In this document: positions 24,982 through 34,140 of the stretch, in pieces
Layout: each line of letters begins with the position of its first letter
How positions within the stretch are numbered: the stretch's first letter is position 1
Source of the DNA: JAIEPM01 sp964546815
GTDB taxonomy: Bacteria; Cyanobacteriota; Vampirovibrionia; Obscuribacterales; Obscuribacteraceae
Assembly (NCBI GenBank): GCA_964546815.1
Contig: CAZJLR010000029.1
Span: forward strand, 8,173-72,172
DNA length: 64,000 bases
Reading direction: 5' to 3'
Program-made: the position numbers and the translations under genes
The notes under the pieces: model-generated
Databases searched by the model: none
Told to the model about the DNA's origin: nothing
What the model saw: the letters and a program-made list of their open reading frames with translations, nothing else

Positions 24982-27501
24982 ATGGCAACTGTTTTAGACA
25001 GAACGATGCAGGGTCTAGCTGATGTAACTGGACTAATCGTAGACCGCACAGTAGTTCCTGAAAGAATCATTGGTCAGGGCTGGATAATTTCAAAGAGCCG
25101 CATGGTCGTACTGGCGAGTTGCGTCGCCAACTATGCAGACGCCCCCTGGGCATTACTTGTGAAATTCCCTTATCCAGACCTAACTTTCAGCGTAAAGGCA
25201 ATTTCACTCCATCCTGAGTTCAACAAACGAGCAGCACGCGAGCATTATCTTGCTCAAGCCAACGAGCTGGTGCCGCAGCCTCTCATCATGGAAAACGACA
25301 TAGCCACGGTTACATTTGAAGCCGATATTTTGGAATTGCAGCCCGATCGCGTACAAGAGCTGACACGCGCACTTTCGCTGCCTCTTACCATTTCGCCGCA
25401 AGATTTATCTGGTGTGATGAAAGCCGGTGAAACCGGTGAGATTTTGCAAAAAGCAATTTTGAGCGGCAGAAACGGAGTTTTGAATTTCTTTGATGAGCGC
25501 AAAGTTCCATTTTGCCGAGTCTTAATTAAGGGCGGCAGAATAATGAAAGCCAGCTTTCAAAACTTGCAAAATGAATTTGCAATTTGTGAGCTGATGTGGC
25601 GCAAACCAGGCGGCAATTTCGTACTGCAATCAAATGACACGCTGGCCTGGACAAACTTCCCAGACATAGCCATGTCCACAGACCAACTGGCAAACGAAGC
25701 AAAGCGTCGCACACAAGATTTACCAAGAATGCTTGATGCTCTGGGCGGACCAAACGCCCGCTATATCAGAGCACGCCCAGGACTGGAAGGCGCGCAAATC
25801 AATCCGCAAATCCGCTGGGTGGTAGAACGCATCTGGCCGGTTTTAGATGGCTGCCTACCGCTTACTAAAATGTCAGAGCGTCTTGCAATTGATACATACA
25901 CTGCACTTCAGGCTCTCTGGGAGATGAAGCACCTGGGTCTGGTAAACACCGCACCGGCAGACCAGTATCATCGCTCTGGTCAGCTGGGCTCGGCACTGAC
26001 TCCTGGTCATGATGTCGATATGAAATTCTGGGATGGCTTGCAAGCATTCTATTTAGATGACCTGTCGACAGTACCGATAAGTGCCATCGGCAACTTTTTC
26101 GGCAGCAGCCGTTTACTATCGACAAACACTCTTTTGCATACGCTGCCATTGCCTGCATGCAAATTCGGCGCGATTATTCTGAAAGAGGGACGCCTGGTTG
26201 CTGTGCACAACGGCAAGTTCAGCGCTAATTTGCAAAACCCACCGCCCTTTCCTTTGAGCCAAATGACCTGGATTGGTTCACTCAGCGATATGAGTGCGAA
26301 AAGAATGCGCACTGCCACAGCTGAAATTGATTCTGATGGCATGGAAGAAATTTCACAAGCAGCCGGGCGCGCGGGCAGTGGAGGTCTGAAAGGACGAAGC
26401 ACAATGTCCAGCATGTCTGCCTACCCAGGTGATGCTGCGGGGCTTGCAAGCCAGGGCGAAAATGGCGATGGACCACCGAAAGTATCTACAGAGCCTGAAA
26501 TTCTGCAGAAGTTTACTAAGATTCAAATCTTAGGCGCAGGCGGGGCTATGTTTGTCATCGGATTTTTAATGGCGATAAACAGCATGCTGTCTGCGCCAAA
26601 GCCAGCAGTTGTAGCAACTGCAAAACCTGATGCGAGCAACAGCAAAACTTCAAGCCCAGCTCAAAACCAGAGCAACTCGGTGCCTAGCGGCGGTGAAGCA
26701 ATCAAAGCTGCACTGCAAGTGGCCGGCTTGAAAGACCAGACTCTTCCTCCATTTAAGTTTGCAGATACAAGCAAACAAACCTCACCAAAATTGTCTTTTG
26801 GTCTTGAAGCCGAAAACAATCAAAAAATGCTTTTTGTGGTCTGGCCAAATCCTGTGATTTCAAACACAGTTGACACTTGCTCAGCTCAACCACCATTCCT
26901 GACTCTAAAAGGCGTGCCTACAAACAAAATGCTTGAAGAAGGCCACGGCACGCATGGTTTTTACTGGAAAGCCACTCGTTATGCAAATAAAGACGGTAAG
27001 GACACAGTCGCGCTTGTGGGCGCATTCCAGTCAAATCAAGCCGACAAATGCATTCTGGTTATTTCAGAACCATGGAAAGACGAAGGCGACCTCGACTATC
27101 GTGGCGCAGTAAACATAATCGAGCACATGTTTGCCAACCCTGAAGGCACAGTTCCAAGCGACGGAACAAGTGCAAGCACGAGCGCTACCACTACTGAAGC
27201 AAGCAGCGCAGACATCGACGCTTATCGCAACTCAACTCTAGAACTGATCAAAGGCGCATACAAAGCACCTGCAGAATCAGACAGAGCCAACAAATGCGTG
27301 GTTAATTTTGTGATTGACTCAAGCGGCAATATCAGCAAACTTGAGCTCAAATACAGCTCTGGCGTTGATGATGTCGATAAGGCTGTGCAAAAAGCCATTA
27401 CTTCAAAAGTTCCATATCCCACACCGCCAAACACAAAAGCGGCTCAGGTACCAATGCAAGTCACCGTCGATGGTGGCGAGTTTTCCATCGGCGAACCATA
27501 A
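24982..27501 (+). CDS. Multi-domain membrane protein: trypsin-like-fold N-terminus, DUF4388, TM, TonB C-terminal domain
   Basis: An 839-aa protein. Residues about 20-130 (GQGWIISKSRMVVLASCVANY) look like a degenerate trypsin-type fold; the catalytic His position is replaced (ASCVAN, not TNAHV). Residues about 141-250 match DUF4388/PATAN (GEILQKAILSGRNGVLNFF, FCRVLIKGGRIMKASF, LMWRKPGGNFVL). A middle winged-helix-like part precedes one TM at 514-536. The exported part includes a Ser/Thr linker and a TonB_C-type domain (744-835, VVNFVIDSSGNISKLEL, VQKAITSKVPYPTP). The start is ATG after GGGTAGGG. A cytosolic sensing half joined to an exported TonB_C half suggests transmembrane signalling, but this is inference. 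No paralogue is adjacent. Confidence 0.75.
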   Translation: MATVLDRTMQGLADVTGLIVDRTVVPERIIGQGWIISKSRMVVLASCVANYADAPWALLVKFPYPDLTFSVKAISLHPEFNKRAAREHYLAQANELVPQPLIMENDIATVTFEADILELQPDRVQELTRALSLPLTISPQDLSGVMKAGETGEILQKAILSGRNGVLNFFDERKVPFCRVLIKGGRIMKASFQNLQNEFAICELMWRKPGGNFVLQSNDTLAWTNFPDIAMSTDQLANEAKRRTQDLPRMLDALGGPNARYIRARPGLEGAQINPQIRWVVERIWPVLDGCLPLTKMSERLAIDTYTALQALWEMKHLGLVNTAPADQYHRSGQLGSALTPGHDVDMKFWDGLQAFYLDDLSTVPISAIGNFFGSSRLLSTNTLLHTLPLPACKFGAIILKEGRLVAVHNGKFSANLQNPPPFPLSQMTWIGSLSDMSAKRMRTATAEIDSDGMEEISQAAGRAGSGGLKGRSTMSSMSAYPGDAAGLASQGENGDGPPKVSTEPEILQKFTKIQILGAGGAMFVIGFLMAINSMLSAPKPAVVATAKPDASNSKTSSPAQNQSNSVPSGGEAIKAALQVAGLKDQTLPPFKFADTSKQTSPKLSFGLEAENNQKMLFVVWPNPVISNTVDTCSAQPPFLTLKGVPTNKMLEEGHGTHGFYWKATRYANKDGKDTVALVGAFQSNQADKCILVISEPWKDEGDLDYRGAVNIIEHMFANPEGTVPSDGTSASTSATTTEASSADIDAYRNSTLELIKGAYKAPAESDRANKCVVNFVIDSSGNISKLELKYSSGVDDVDKAVQKAITSKVPYPTPPNTKAAQVPMQVTVDGGEFSIGEP

Positions 27502-27599
27502 GAGCTCAAACACATTTTGCAAGCAACGGCACAAATGGGTTTAGCCAAGTTTTATTTTGCCCCAATCAGAGCAAAATCACTTTTATTTGTCTTGGAAGA

Positions 27600-27683
27600 T
27601 GGCGGAGCAGGAGGGACTCGAACCCCCAACCCGTTAGGGCAGCCGCTTTCAAGGCGGTGTCTTCATCCAGCCAGGTCTGCTCC
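27600..27683 (-). tRNA. tRNA-Ser(TGA), with unusual D-arm
   Basis: On the minus strand the acceptor GGAGCAG pairs perfectly with CTGCTCC, followed by the discriminator G and an encoded CCA. The T-arm is GGGGG-TTCGAGT-CCCTC. The anticodon loop CTTGAAA gives TGA (serine, UCA codons). The extra arm GCCC-TAAC-GGGT is long, as expected for serine. Oddities: position 8 is A and not T, the D-stem cannot be paired in the usual way (ACCTGGCTGGATGAAGAC), and the outer anticodon-stem pair is A-C. It could be functional but divergent, or a decaying copy. It lies in the gap between two plus-strand genes. Confidence 0.82.
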
Positions 27684-27762
27684 TTGCTGTATCTACGAAC
27701 CATTTTACGACAGAATATAACTGGGCGCAGCAGATCGTTAACGAATTGGGAGTCAAACTCAG

Positions 27763-28596
27763 ATGTCAACAAAAAGTAAACGTCTGGACCTGCTTCTAGA
27801 AGAGCTGGGTTTATTCCCTTCGCGTCAGGTTGCCCGCACTGCAATCATGGAAGGAGCAGTGCTTGTCAATGGTCAAAAAATAGATAAGCCCGGAGCACCT
27901 ATAAAGGATGGGGCAAAAATTGAACTCACTTCCAGTTGGCAAGCTCAAAAATATGTCAGCCGCGGCGGATTCAAACTCGAAAAGGCAATTGCCGAATTCC
28001 AGGTCGATGTTAACAGCAGAGTTTGTCTTGACGTCGGTGCCTCAACAGGAGGTTTCACCGATTGTTTGCTTCAGTCAGGAGCCGGCCTGGTTTATGCAGT
28101 TGATGTCGGCTACGGACAGATTGCCTGGTCTCTCAGAACAAACCCAAAAGTCAAAGTGATTGAACGAGTTAACGCACGCAATCTCAACCCGGCATTGCTC
28201 AAATCAAGCACAACTGATTATGAGGCACCGAGTCTTGCTGTGATTGATGTGTCGTTTATTTCACTCATAAAAGTATTGCCGGCTGTGAAAGCTTGCATGA
28301 AAGACGAGCACTCTGAAATTCTGGCACTGGTCAAACCACAGTTTGAAGCTGGTCGCGAAAATGTAGGCAAAGGCGGAGTTGTACGCTCGCCTGAAATACA
28401 CAAGCAAGTTATCAAAAAACTTGTGCAAGATGCCGAAAGCATTGGCCTTACTGCTCAAAAGCTCACATTTTCACCTTTGAAAGGACCTCAGGGAAATATC
28501 GAGTTTTTGATTTTGCTGAGCTTGTCATCAGAGGGCAAAATCGATTTCGACTTAGTGGATGAAGTAGTCGAAAATTCTGCAAGCAGCCTCAACTGA
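27763..28596 (+). CDS. tlyA: TlyA family rRNA 2'-O-methyltransferase
   Basis: A 277-aa S4-domain methyltransferase; TlyA methylates ribose in rRNA and was originally annotated as haemolysin. The N-terminal S4 RNA-binding domain (about 5-65) has RLDLLLEELGLFPSRQVARTAI. SAM motif I is LDVGASTGGFTDCLL (about 87-101). The FtsJ-type core follows with VDVGYGQIAWSLR, the DVSFISL strand and LVKPQFEAGR. The start is ATG with GGGAG about 10 bases upstream. It is a single gene ending at a hairpin. Confidence 0.94.
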   Translation: MSTKSKRLDLLLEELGLFPSRQVARTAIMEGAVLVNGQKIDKPGAPIKDGAKIELTSSWQAQKYVSRGGFKLEKAIAEFQVDVNSRVCLDVGASTGGFTDCLLQSGAGLVYAVDVGYGQIAWSLRTNPKVKVIERVNARNLNPALLKSSTTDYEAPSLAVIDVSFISLIKVLPAVKACMKDEHSEILALVKPQFEAGRENVGKGGVVRSPEIHKQVIKKLVQDAESIGLTAQKLTFSPLKGPQGNIEFLILLSLSSEGKIDFDLVDEVVENSASSLN

Positions 28597-28610
28597 CCGA
28601 CACAAACAGA

Positions 28611-28636
28611 AAGAGACCGCCGGTCTGGCGATCTCT
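28611..28636 (+). terminator. Stem-loop downstream of tlyA
   Basis: AGAGACCGCC / GGCGATCTCT with one mismatch and a 5-base loop. It lies 15 bases past the tlyA stop and faces the convergent small gene at 28674. Confidence 0.65.
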
Positions 28637-28673
28637 TCGATAACTTAGCTTTTGTTGAAACGAACGGCTAGCT

Positions 28674-28883
28674 TTACTTACCGGTCATTTTCTTGAAACC
28701 ATTGCCCATTGCGGTGAAACCTTTTTTCAAGCCTTCGCCCAATTTTTTTGGTCCCCACATGATGCCCTTACCAACGGCCTTTGCGCCTGCCACCATTTTG
28801 TTGTCATCAGCAAAGGCGGGGTTCGCACTCGCAACTGACAGAGCAAACAATCCCATGAGGGATACACTGACAATTTTCTTCAT
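28674..28883 (-). CDS. Small secreted cationic protein
   Basis: 69 aa from the ATG with a strong AAGGAG 8 bases upstream; a longer frame from 28916 is not needed. Residues 1-25 form a signal peptide (MKKIVSVSLMGLFALSVASANPAFA). The mature 44 residues are Lys/Gly/Met-rich with near-repeats: GKGIMWGPKKLGEGLKKG and FTAMGNGFKKMTGK. The mature part could be an amphipathic cationic peptide. Function is unknown; a role as a structural, membrane-active or signalling peptide cannot be distinguished. It is convergent with tlyA. Confidence 0.7.
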   Translation of the reverse strand: MKKIVSVSLMGLFALSVASANPAFADDNKMVAGAKAVGKGIMWGPKKLGEGLKKGFTAMGNGFKKMTGK

Positions 28884-29052
28884 TTCAAACACTCCTTGCG
28901 AAAGCCCCAAACGCATTAGTAATCCTTATTAGTTTATATCACAGACATTGAATTACATCGAAATCAAGACAGTGCCTGACATGCCTGCTATCGTCAACTT
29001 GAAAGAATAAAAGACCGCGTACTATATATCCATTGCACTTCTAACGGCCCGC

Positions 29053-32000
29053 ATGCTCAGTTTCTCAAATGTCTACATCACGCCTAGAGTTCGTGCTTCT
29101 TTGCAAAAAGTTGTGCAGTCTAAACAGCACAGAAAATTCTGGGAGCTGGTGGGCAAACTCAAAGACGGGCGTTTTGACATTCCTGGACTCAATGTCGAAA
29201 AACTTCACGGCAAAACTGGAAAACTATTCTCAGCACGCATGTCTAAAGAAATGCGCCTGATATTTTCGATGCAACAAGATGTTGCATCTAAGTCTTTAAT
29301 AATTCACGAAATCAATCATCACGATGAAGCATACGAGCGCGCCGAACGCAGTGATGCTGTGCCAAGAAAACTTGAATTAGCCAACGAGACTTTGACTGCT
29401 GAAACAATTGCAGAAGATAAGGTCGAAAGCGAATTGAGCAAGAACTTTGAAGACTCAAGCAAAGCTATGCCTGTGCAACTATTCAAAGTGCCACATTACT
29501 TGCTTCAAGACCCAGATAAATACATAGCTTTCGAACGAAGTCTCGACAGATACTTGATACTCAGTGATGAACAAGAAGAATTGCTGGCCACAAAAGACAG
29601 AGCATTTCTTGTGCAAGGTCCGGCTGGAAGTGGCAAAACTACACTTGCATTGTTCAACGCGCTCAAACTTTATGAGGAAAACAGCACTGACTCAATCTAC
29701 CTATTCACCTATCACGAAGAACTGGCATGCGTTTGCAGAGCTTACAAAGTAAATCTAATTGGTGAAGAAGAGGACGACGAAGAATCTGAGTCGGGCATCA
29801 AAGTTTTCTCCTACATTGATTTTTGCCGCATGTACCTTCGCCAGAGTCTGGACAAAAAAGAAAGAGAGCAAAGCTGGATAAGCAAAAAACAAAGCATAGA
29901 GATATTTCGACAAATAATTTCGCAAAAGTCTCGCTGGCAAAGAAACTTCTCGCCGGAAGATCTCTGGGGCCTGGTTTATTCAATTCTCAAAGGTCGATTT
30001 ATGCCGGGCACAGAAAGTTTGCCCGCCAGCAAAGAAGACTATGAGCGCATTTTCAAAGACTATGGACGCATGCCTGAAGCACTGGAAGAAACGCTGGAAA
30101 TTTTTGCACAATATCAGTCTCGTCTTGAAAGAATGAAACAACTTGATGAAGCCGATATCATCAGGTTGAGTTATGAATCGTTGCGCAAGAAAGCTTTTCT
30201 TTCTCAAACTGATCGTCGCTTTTGGATAGTCATAGATGAAGTGCAAGACTTCACAGAGCTTGAGTGGAAATCGATTCTTCTGTTTTGGGAAAATCATTGC
30301 AAACATCAAAAGGGTGGGCCCAGTTATCCATTTCTTTCCGGTGACACAAATCAAAACATCAGTCGTTCGGGATTTCGCTGGCAAGAATTAGAAACTTACT
30401 TGCAAGGCATTTTGCGAAACATGCACAGACCAAATGCCTTGAAGATGGTTACCCTGCATCAAAATTACCGCAACACCCTACAAATTCATAAGCTGGCAGC
30501 ATTCATTCGCAAGTTTGGCAGTGACTCGAGTGATTTAGGTTTGCCTCCGGAACTTGAAGGCGAACGTCCCAGGCTCATAATCTCTACAGATGATGAACTG
30601 CTGGCGTTCTTGAAAGAAAAGTCAAGCCAGAAAGACTTGAATAACCCAATTGTGGTTCTTGTTGAAAATGACGAGTCGCTGAATTTTCTTCGCAAAGAAT
30701 TGAATGAGAGTCAATCAGTTTTCATTTTGTCATTACGAAACAGTAAAGGCATGGAATTCGAAGATGTAATTATTCATCGCGCATTTTCGTCTTGCACAGG
30801 CTCTGCAGCAGGAGCAGAAGCATCTCGCTATTTTGACTTGTGGTACATGGGCATTAGCCGAGCCCGTAAGAATCTGCTTCTTGTTCAAACAGCAGCAGAT
30901 AGAGCTGCGCTAAAAAGTCTCTTGTGCGAGCGAGACAGCGAGTTAAGAGACTTACTCGAAATCGACGATGCAAAAAATGGATTTGAAAAATATTGGAACA
31001 ATCGTGAATTACTTACGCCAAATTACAACGTGATTTTCTTGGAGAGAAAGTTAGCGCAAGACCTCTGGGAGATTTACCTCAAAGAAAATGAAAACGCGTC
31101 CGATAAACAGCCGCTTTCGTCCTATGCAAATCAATGCAAAGAAAAAGCGCTGAGTCTCTGGCGACGTTGCCTCGATTACAGCTCATTGGGGAAAGCACTA
31201 ATGCATCTGGAAAACTTTTCAGAGGCAATACCTCTACTCAAACGCGCGGGCTTGAAAAACGAGGCGGCCACTTGCATGGAGGCTGCTGCACAATTCGACC
31301 TGGCTGCTGCTCAATATGAACAATTGAACATGATTGGCGATGCCGCTCGTTGCTTCCAGAAGTCTGGAAAATTTCTTGAGGCAGCAAGCTTATACGAACA
31401 AGACGAAAGTTGGCAACTTGCGGCGCAGAACTACCAGAGAGCTGATAATTTCGGCAAAGCAGCCGCGCTTTTTGTTCAAATCAAAGATTTCAAAACTGCC
31501 GGCGAATTGTATTTGCTTATTAAAGACAAATTAGAAGCTGCGCGATGTTTTCAGAATGCGCAGCTATTTGAAAAAGCGATGGAGCTTTATGAAGAACTTG
31601 AGCACTTCGATGAAGCGGCTGAAGCAGCGCGGCATTCCGGCAGGCATCAAAAGTCAGCAGAACTTTTCTTGAAAGCAGGACGTTTAGAAGAATCGGCCCG
31701 GTCATACGACAAGGCGCAAGTTTCCGAAGAAGCGGCAAAACTGTATGAACAAGTCAAAGATTGGAGCAATGCTGCAAATGCTTATGAGCGCGCAGGTCTA
31801 ATTGAAAACGCGGCGCTCATGTTTGAGCAAGCAGGTGAATGGAAAAAGGCTCTAGATTATGCAGTGACTTTGGATATGAAACTTTTGCAGGCTCGCTGTC
31901 GCGAAAAATTGAAAGACTACAGAATCGCCGCCGACCTATATCAGGAATCAGGCGCAATCGCTGAAGCAGCCTACAGTCTTGAAAAAGCGAATGATTTTGC

Positions 32001-32538
32001 TGCTGCAGCCGAGCTGCATCAGCAAAGTCAAAATCTGGCTCAAGCGGCCAACTGTCTTGCAAAGATAGACCGCAAGTTTGAAGCTGCAAAACTGTATGTG
32101 GTGTCAGGGCAAATCGGTCAGGCATATGAGCTGCTCTCAGCCGAAAAACAAACGCGCTCAAAATCAAAAACTGAAGCTGGGCTTAAAGAACTCATCACTT
32201 GGTGTGCAGAAACGAAACGAGTAGCAGCGCAGGCCCAATTGTTAGAACTGAAAAAGGATTACCTCAATGCTGCTGCTAAGTTCAAAGAATGTATGATGAT
32301 TCCCCGGGCAGCCGAATGTCTGGCGAAGGCTGGCAGACAAGGCGAAGCGGGACTTCTGTACAAACAATCGGCAGAGCTGGAAAAAGCGGCGCAATGCTTC
32401 AAACAAGCGAAGCAGTGGCAGGAGTCGGCAATCTGTTTTGAGCAAATGGGAAAATGGCTGGAAGCCAAAGAGATGTTTGAGCGCTGCAACGATAAACTTG
32501 GAATTGCACGCTGCAATAGTGCGCTAGATTGGCTTTGA
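29053..32538 (+). CDS. Giant fusion: RelE/ParE-like domain, UvrD-like SF1 helicase, C-terminal helical repeats
   Basis: 1161 aa. Residues about 1-100 resemble a RelE/ParE-type fold (KLHGKTGKLFSARMSKEMRLIF..LIIHEINHHDEAYERA). Residues about 150-640 are an SF1 UvrD/Rep-like helicase: Walker A GPAGSGKT (189-196), DEVQD (395-399), HQNYRN, SKGMEFEDV (564-572) and motif VI GISRARKNLLLV (600-611). Residues about 680-1150 form a long alpha-solenoid of TPR-like units of about 20-33 residues (for example AAQLYEQ, AAKLYEQVKDWSNAANAYERAG). The architecture recalls TRANK1-type helicases with TPRs. The helicase motifs look catalytically intact. No antitoxin or nuclease neighbour is seen. The role might be RNA/DNA surveillance or defence; that is inference. 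Confidence 0.82.
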   Translation: MLSFSNVYITPRVRASLQKVVQSKQHRKFWELVGKLKDGRFDIPGLNVEKLHGKTGKLFSARMSKEMRLIFSMQQDVASKSLIIHEINHHDEAYERAERSDAVPRKLELANETLTAETIAEDKVESELSKNFEDSSKAMPVQLFKVPHYLLQDPDKYIAFERSLDRYLILSDEQEELLATKDRAFLVQGPAGSGKTTLALFNALKLYEENSTDSIYLFTYHEELACVCRAYKVNLIGEEEDDEESESGIKVFSYIDFCRMYLRQSLDKKEREQSWISKKQSIEIFRQIISQKSRWQRNFSPEDLWGLVYSILKGRFMPGTESLPASKEDYERIFKDYGRMPEALEETLEIFAQYQSRLERMKQLDEADIIRLSYESLRKKAFLSQTDRRFWIVIDEVQDFTELEWKSILLFWENHCKHQKGGPSYPFLSGDTNQNISRSGFRWQELETYLQGILRNMHRPNALKMVTLHQNYRNTLQIHKLAAFIRKFGSDSSDLGLPPELEGERPRLIISTDDELLAFLKEKSSQKDLNNPIVVLVENDESLNFLRKELNESQSVFILSLRNSKGMEFEDVIIHRAFSSCTGSAAGAEASRYFDLWYMGISRARKNLLLVQTAADRAALKSLLCERDSELRDLLEIDDAKNGFEKYWNNRELLTPNYNVIFLERKLAQDLWEIYLKENENASDKQPLSSYANQCKEKALSLWRRCLDYSSLGKALMHLENFSEAIPLLKRAGLKNEAATCMEAAAQFDLAAAQYEQLNMIGDAARCFQKSGKFLEAASLYEQDESWQLAAQNYQRADNFGKAAALFVQIKDFKTAGELYLLIKDKLEAARCFQNAQLFEKAMELYEELEHFDEAAEAARHSGRHQKSAELFLKAGRLEESARSYDKAQVSEEAAKLYEQVKDWSNAANAYERAGLIENAALMFEQAGEWKKALDYAVTLDMKLLQARCREKLKDYRIAADLYQESGAIAEAAYSLEKANDFAAAAELHQQSQNLAQAANCLAKIDRKFEAAKLYVVSGQIGQAYELLSAEKQTRSKSKTEAGLKELITWCAETKRVAAQAQLLELKKDYLNAAAKFKECMMIPRAAECLAKAGRQGEAGLLYKQSAELEKAAQCFKQAKQWQESAICFEQMGKWLEAKEMFERCNDKLGIARCNSALDWL

Positions 32539-32878
32539 ATCATAGTTTGAGAAATGAATGGCGCCGAAATTCAAAATAAGTTTCAGGCAGGCCCTTTTCC
32601 AGTTGAATGGTCAAAGCTGCAATTAATTGTCAAAGAAGATTCAGCGCAGTTTAGCTTGGCTTCCACAACGGCATAAGCTGCAAGCCTGGATGATAAGGCC
32701 AAAACGTACTCAGGCTGCCGCTTTTCAGCGGAAGGACAAATGCGTGCGGCAGCTCTCAATCAAAGACCCGCAAAGAAGTCTCAAATGCTTGCAGCGCTTA
32801 TAGCAAGTTTAACTTAGGCCTTGGAAGAGGTATATATTAAAACAGCTAGTTGAGACAGAAAGGGGAGCCCTTAGACTT
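32539..32878. other. Intergenic region upstream of the deaminase-family gene
   Basis: 340 bases. A 40-codon frame (32554-32676) lacks a ribosome-binding site and I do not call it. TATATATT near 32830-32838 could be a -10 region for the downstream gene. Nothing else is recognised. Confidence 0.35.
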
Positions 32879-33868
32879 ATGACTCTATATGCCGATCTCC
32901 ATCGTCACCTTGGTGGAGCATTACACCCTCGCATCATTTACAAGTTTCTACAGAAAAACGACCACCCCATTCTCAATTACTTTCCTGAGTATGATGGCTT
33001 TTGCAACTGGTTCACCCGCCCCTGCAATTCGCTGGAAGAGTTTGTAAAAATTCACAGCCTCGTCGAAGAGCTGCAAAGCCTAGAACACTTGCCCTACTTC
33101 TGTTTGCGGCTTTGTCGGGGCGCCTACACTTTTGAAAATCTGCAATACATGGAAATTAGGTACAACCCATATTTCCGAACAGACAAATCACTCACTGTCC
33201 AAAAACGCATAGGTCAGATGACCGACATAGTCGAAGTGATTACTGCAAATCTTCGGCCGGCAGAGTACCCCATAACTGTAAAACAAATCCTCTGCCTTGA
33301 TCGCAGGCTGCCTTCAACGATCAACGAAGCAATTATGAAGGTAGCAAAAGACAATTTGGGTCCTGTGGTTGGAATCGATCTTGCTGGTCCGGAAATCGAA
33401 CCTGAAAAATGGGAAATCTGGGTGAAGCTACTTTCAAAGGCCAGGGCCTCGGGTTTAAAAACGACTGCGCACCTGGGAGAGACAGGCATCGAAAACGTCC
33501 ACCAGCAGTACTTTTCAGTGCTTGATCGCATTGGTCACGGCATACACATCCCCCTGGTCAAACCAGAGATGTTGAAAGACCTCGCGAAGCGACAAATCAC
33601 TCTTGAAGTATGTCCAACCAGCTATAGACAGACTGGTGTTCTCAAGGACTTCCACCAACTGAAGTTAGTCTTCGATAGGTGTCGAAAGGCTGGGGTAGCC
33701 ATTGCGATCTGCACGGACAATCCTGGACGAAATCCGGCCCCTTGCACTCTACCCGGAGAATACGAACGCTTAATCGACCACGACGTTATTGACTTTTCAG
33801 ATTTGAAATCGGTTCAGACCGAAGGGTTCAGATCTGCATTCGGATACCCTGGCGGCGCTCACCACTAA
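32879..33868 (+). CDS. Adenosine deaminase family metal-dependent hydrolase
   Basis: 329 aa, amidohydrolase superfamily, adenosine/AMP/aminofutalosine deaminase branch. The metal site is visible: H8 and H10 (DLHRHLGG), H198 with catalytic E201 (AHLGE), the IGHG His, and D280 (CTDNPG). Two substrate-side residues differ from classical adenosine deaminase. The Asp of HxHLDG is Gly here, and the second Asp of TDDP is Asn (N281). The substrate may therefore be other than adenosine. A GGGGAG site lies 12 bases before the ATG. It is a single gene followed by a hairpin. Confidence 0.85.
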   Translation: MTLYADLHRHLGGALHPRIIYKFLQKNDHPILNYFPEYDGFCNWFTRPCNSLEEFVKIHSLVEELQSLEHLPYFCLRLCRGAYTFENLQYMEIRYNPYFRTDKSLTVQKRIGQMTDIVEVITANLRPAEYPITVKQILCLDRRLPSTINEAIMKVAKDNLGPVVGIDLAGPEIEPEKWEIWVKLLSKARASGLKTTAHLGETGIENVHQQYFSVLDRIGHGIHIPLVKPEMLKDLAKRQITLEVCPTSYRQTGVLKDFHQLKLVFDRCRKAGVAIAICTDNPGRNPAPCTLPGEYERLIDHDVIDFSDLKSVQTEGFRSAFGYPGGAHH

Positions 33869-33884
33869 CCCTTTGCCCTGACAA

Positions 33885-33908
33885 CGTTTGCGGCATTTTC
33901 CGCAAAGC
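33885..33908 (+). terminator. Hairpin after the deaminase-family gene
   Basis: Stem TTTGCGG / CCGCAAA with a 6-base loop, about 20 bases after the stop. No long T-tract follows, so efficiency is uncertain. Confidence 0.5.
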
Positions 33909-34140
33909 GCAAGTGGTATCACCCATGGTGACAGACCGAAAGGGCTGGAAAGGGGGGTAGACTCAAATGTTAGATGTAAACAATTCATGAATGAGTCGGA
34001 AGACATTTTGAGTCCGAGTAATTTCTCGACCTTGCATCAAAGCAAGAGAAAAAATATTCGTCGTCCGGCTATTCATCAATATCGCAATCAATTTTGATAC
34101 CATGTTGAGATTGCTCGCAGAAATGAGGGGAGTAAAAATT

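Noticed and set aside
29053..29352. Toxin-antitoxin module at the RelE-like segment
   Set aside because: The RelE-like region is fused to a helicase in one frame and no small antitoxin gene is adjacent.
32554..32676. 40-codon frame after the helicase gene
   Set aside because: No Shine-Dalgarno and no homologous feature seen.
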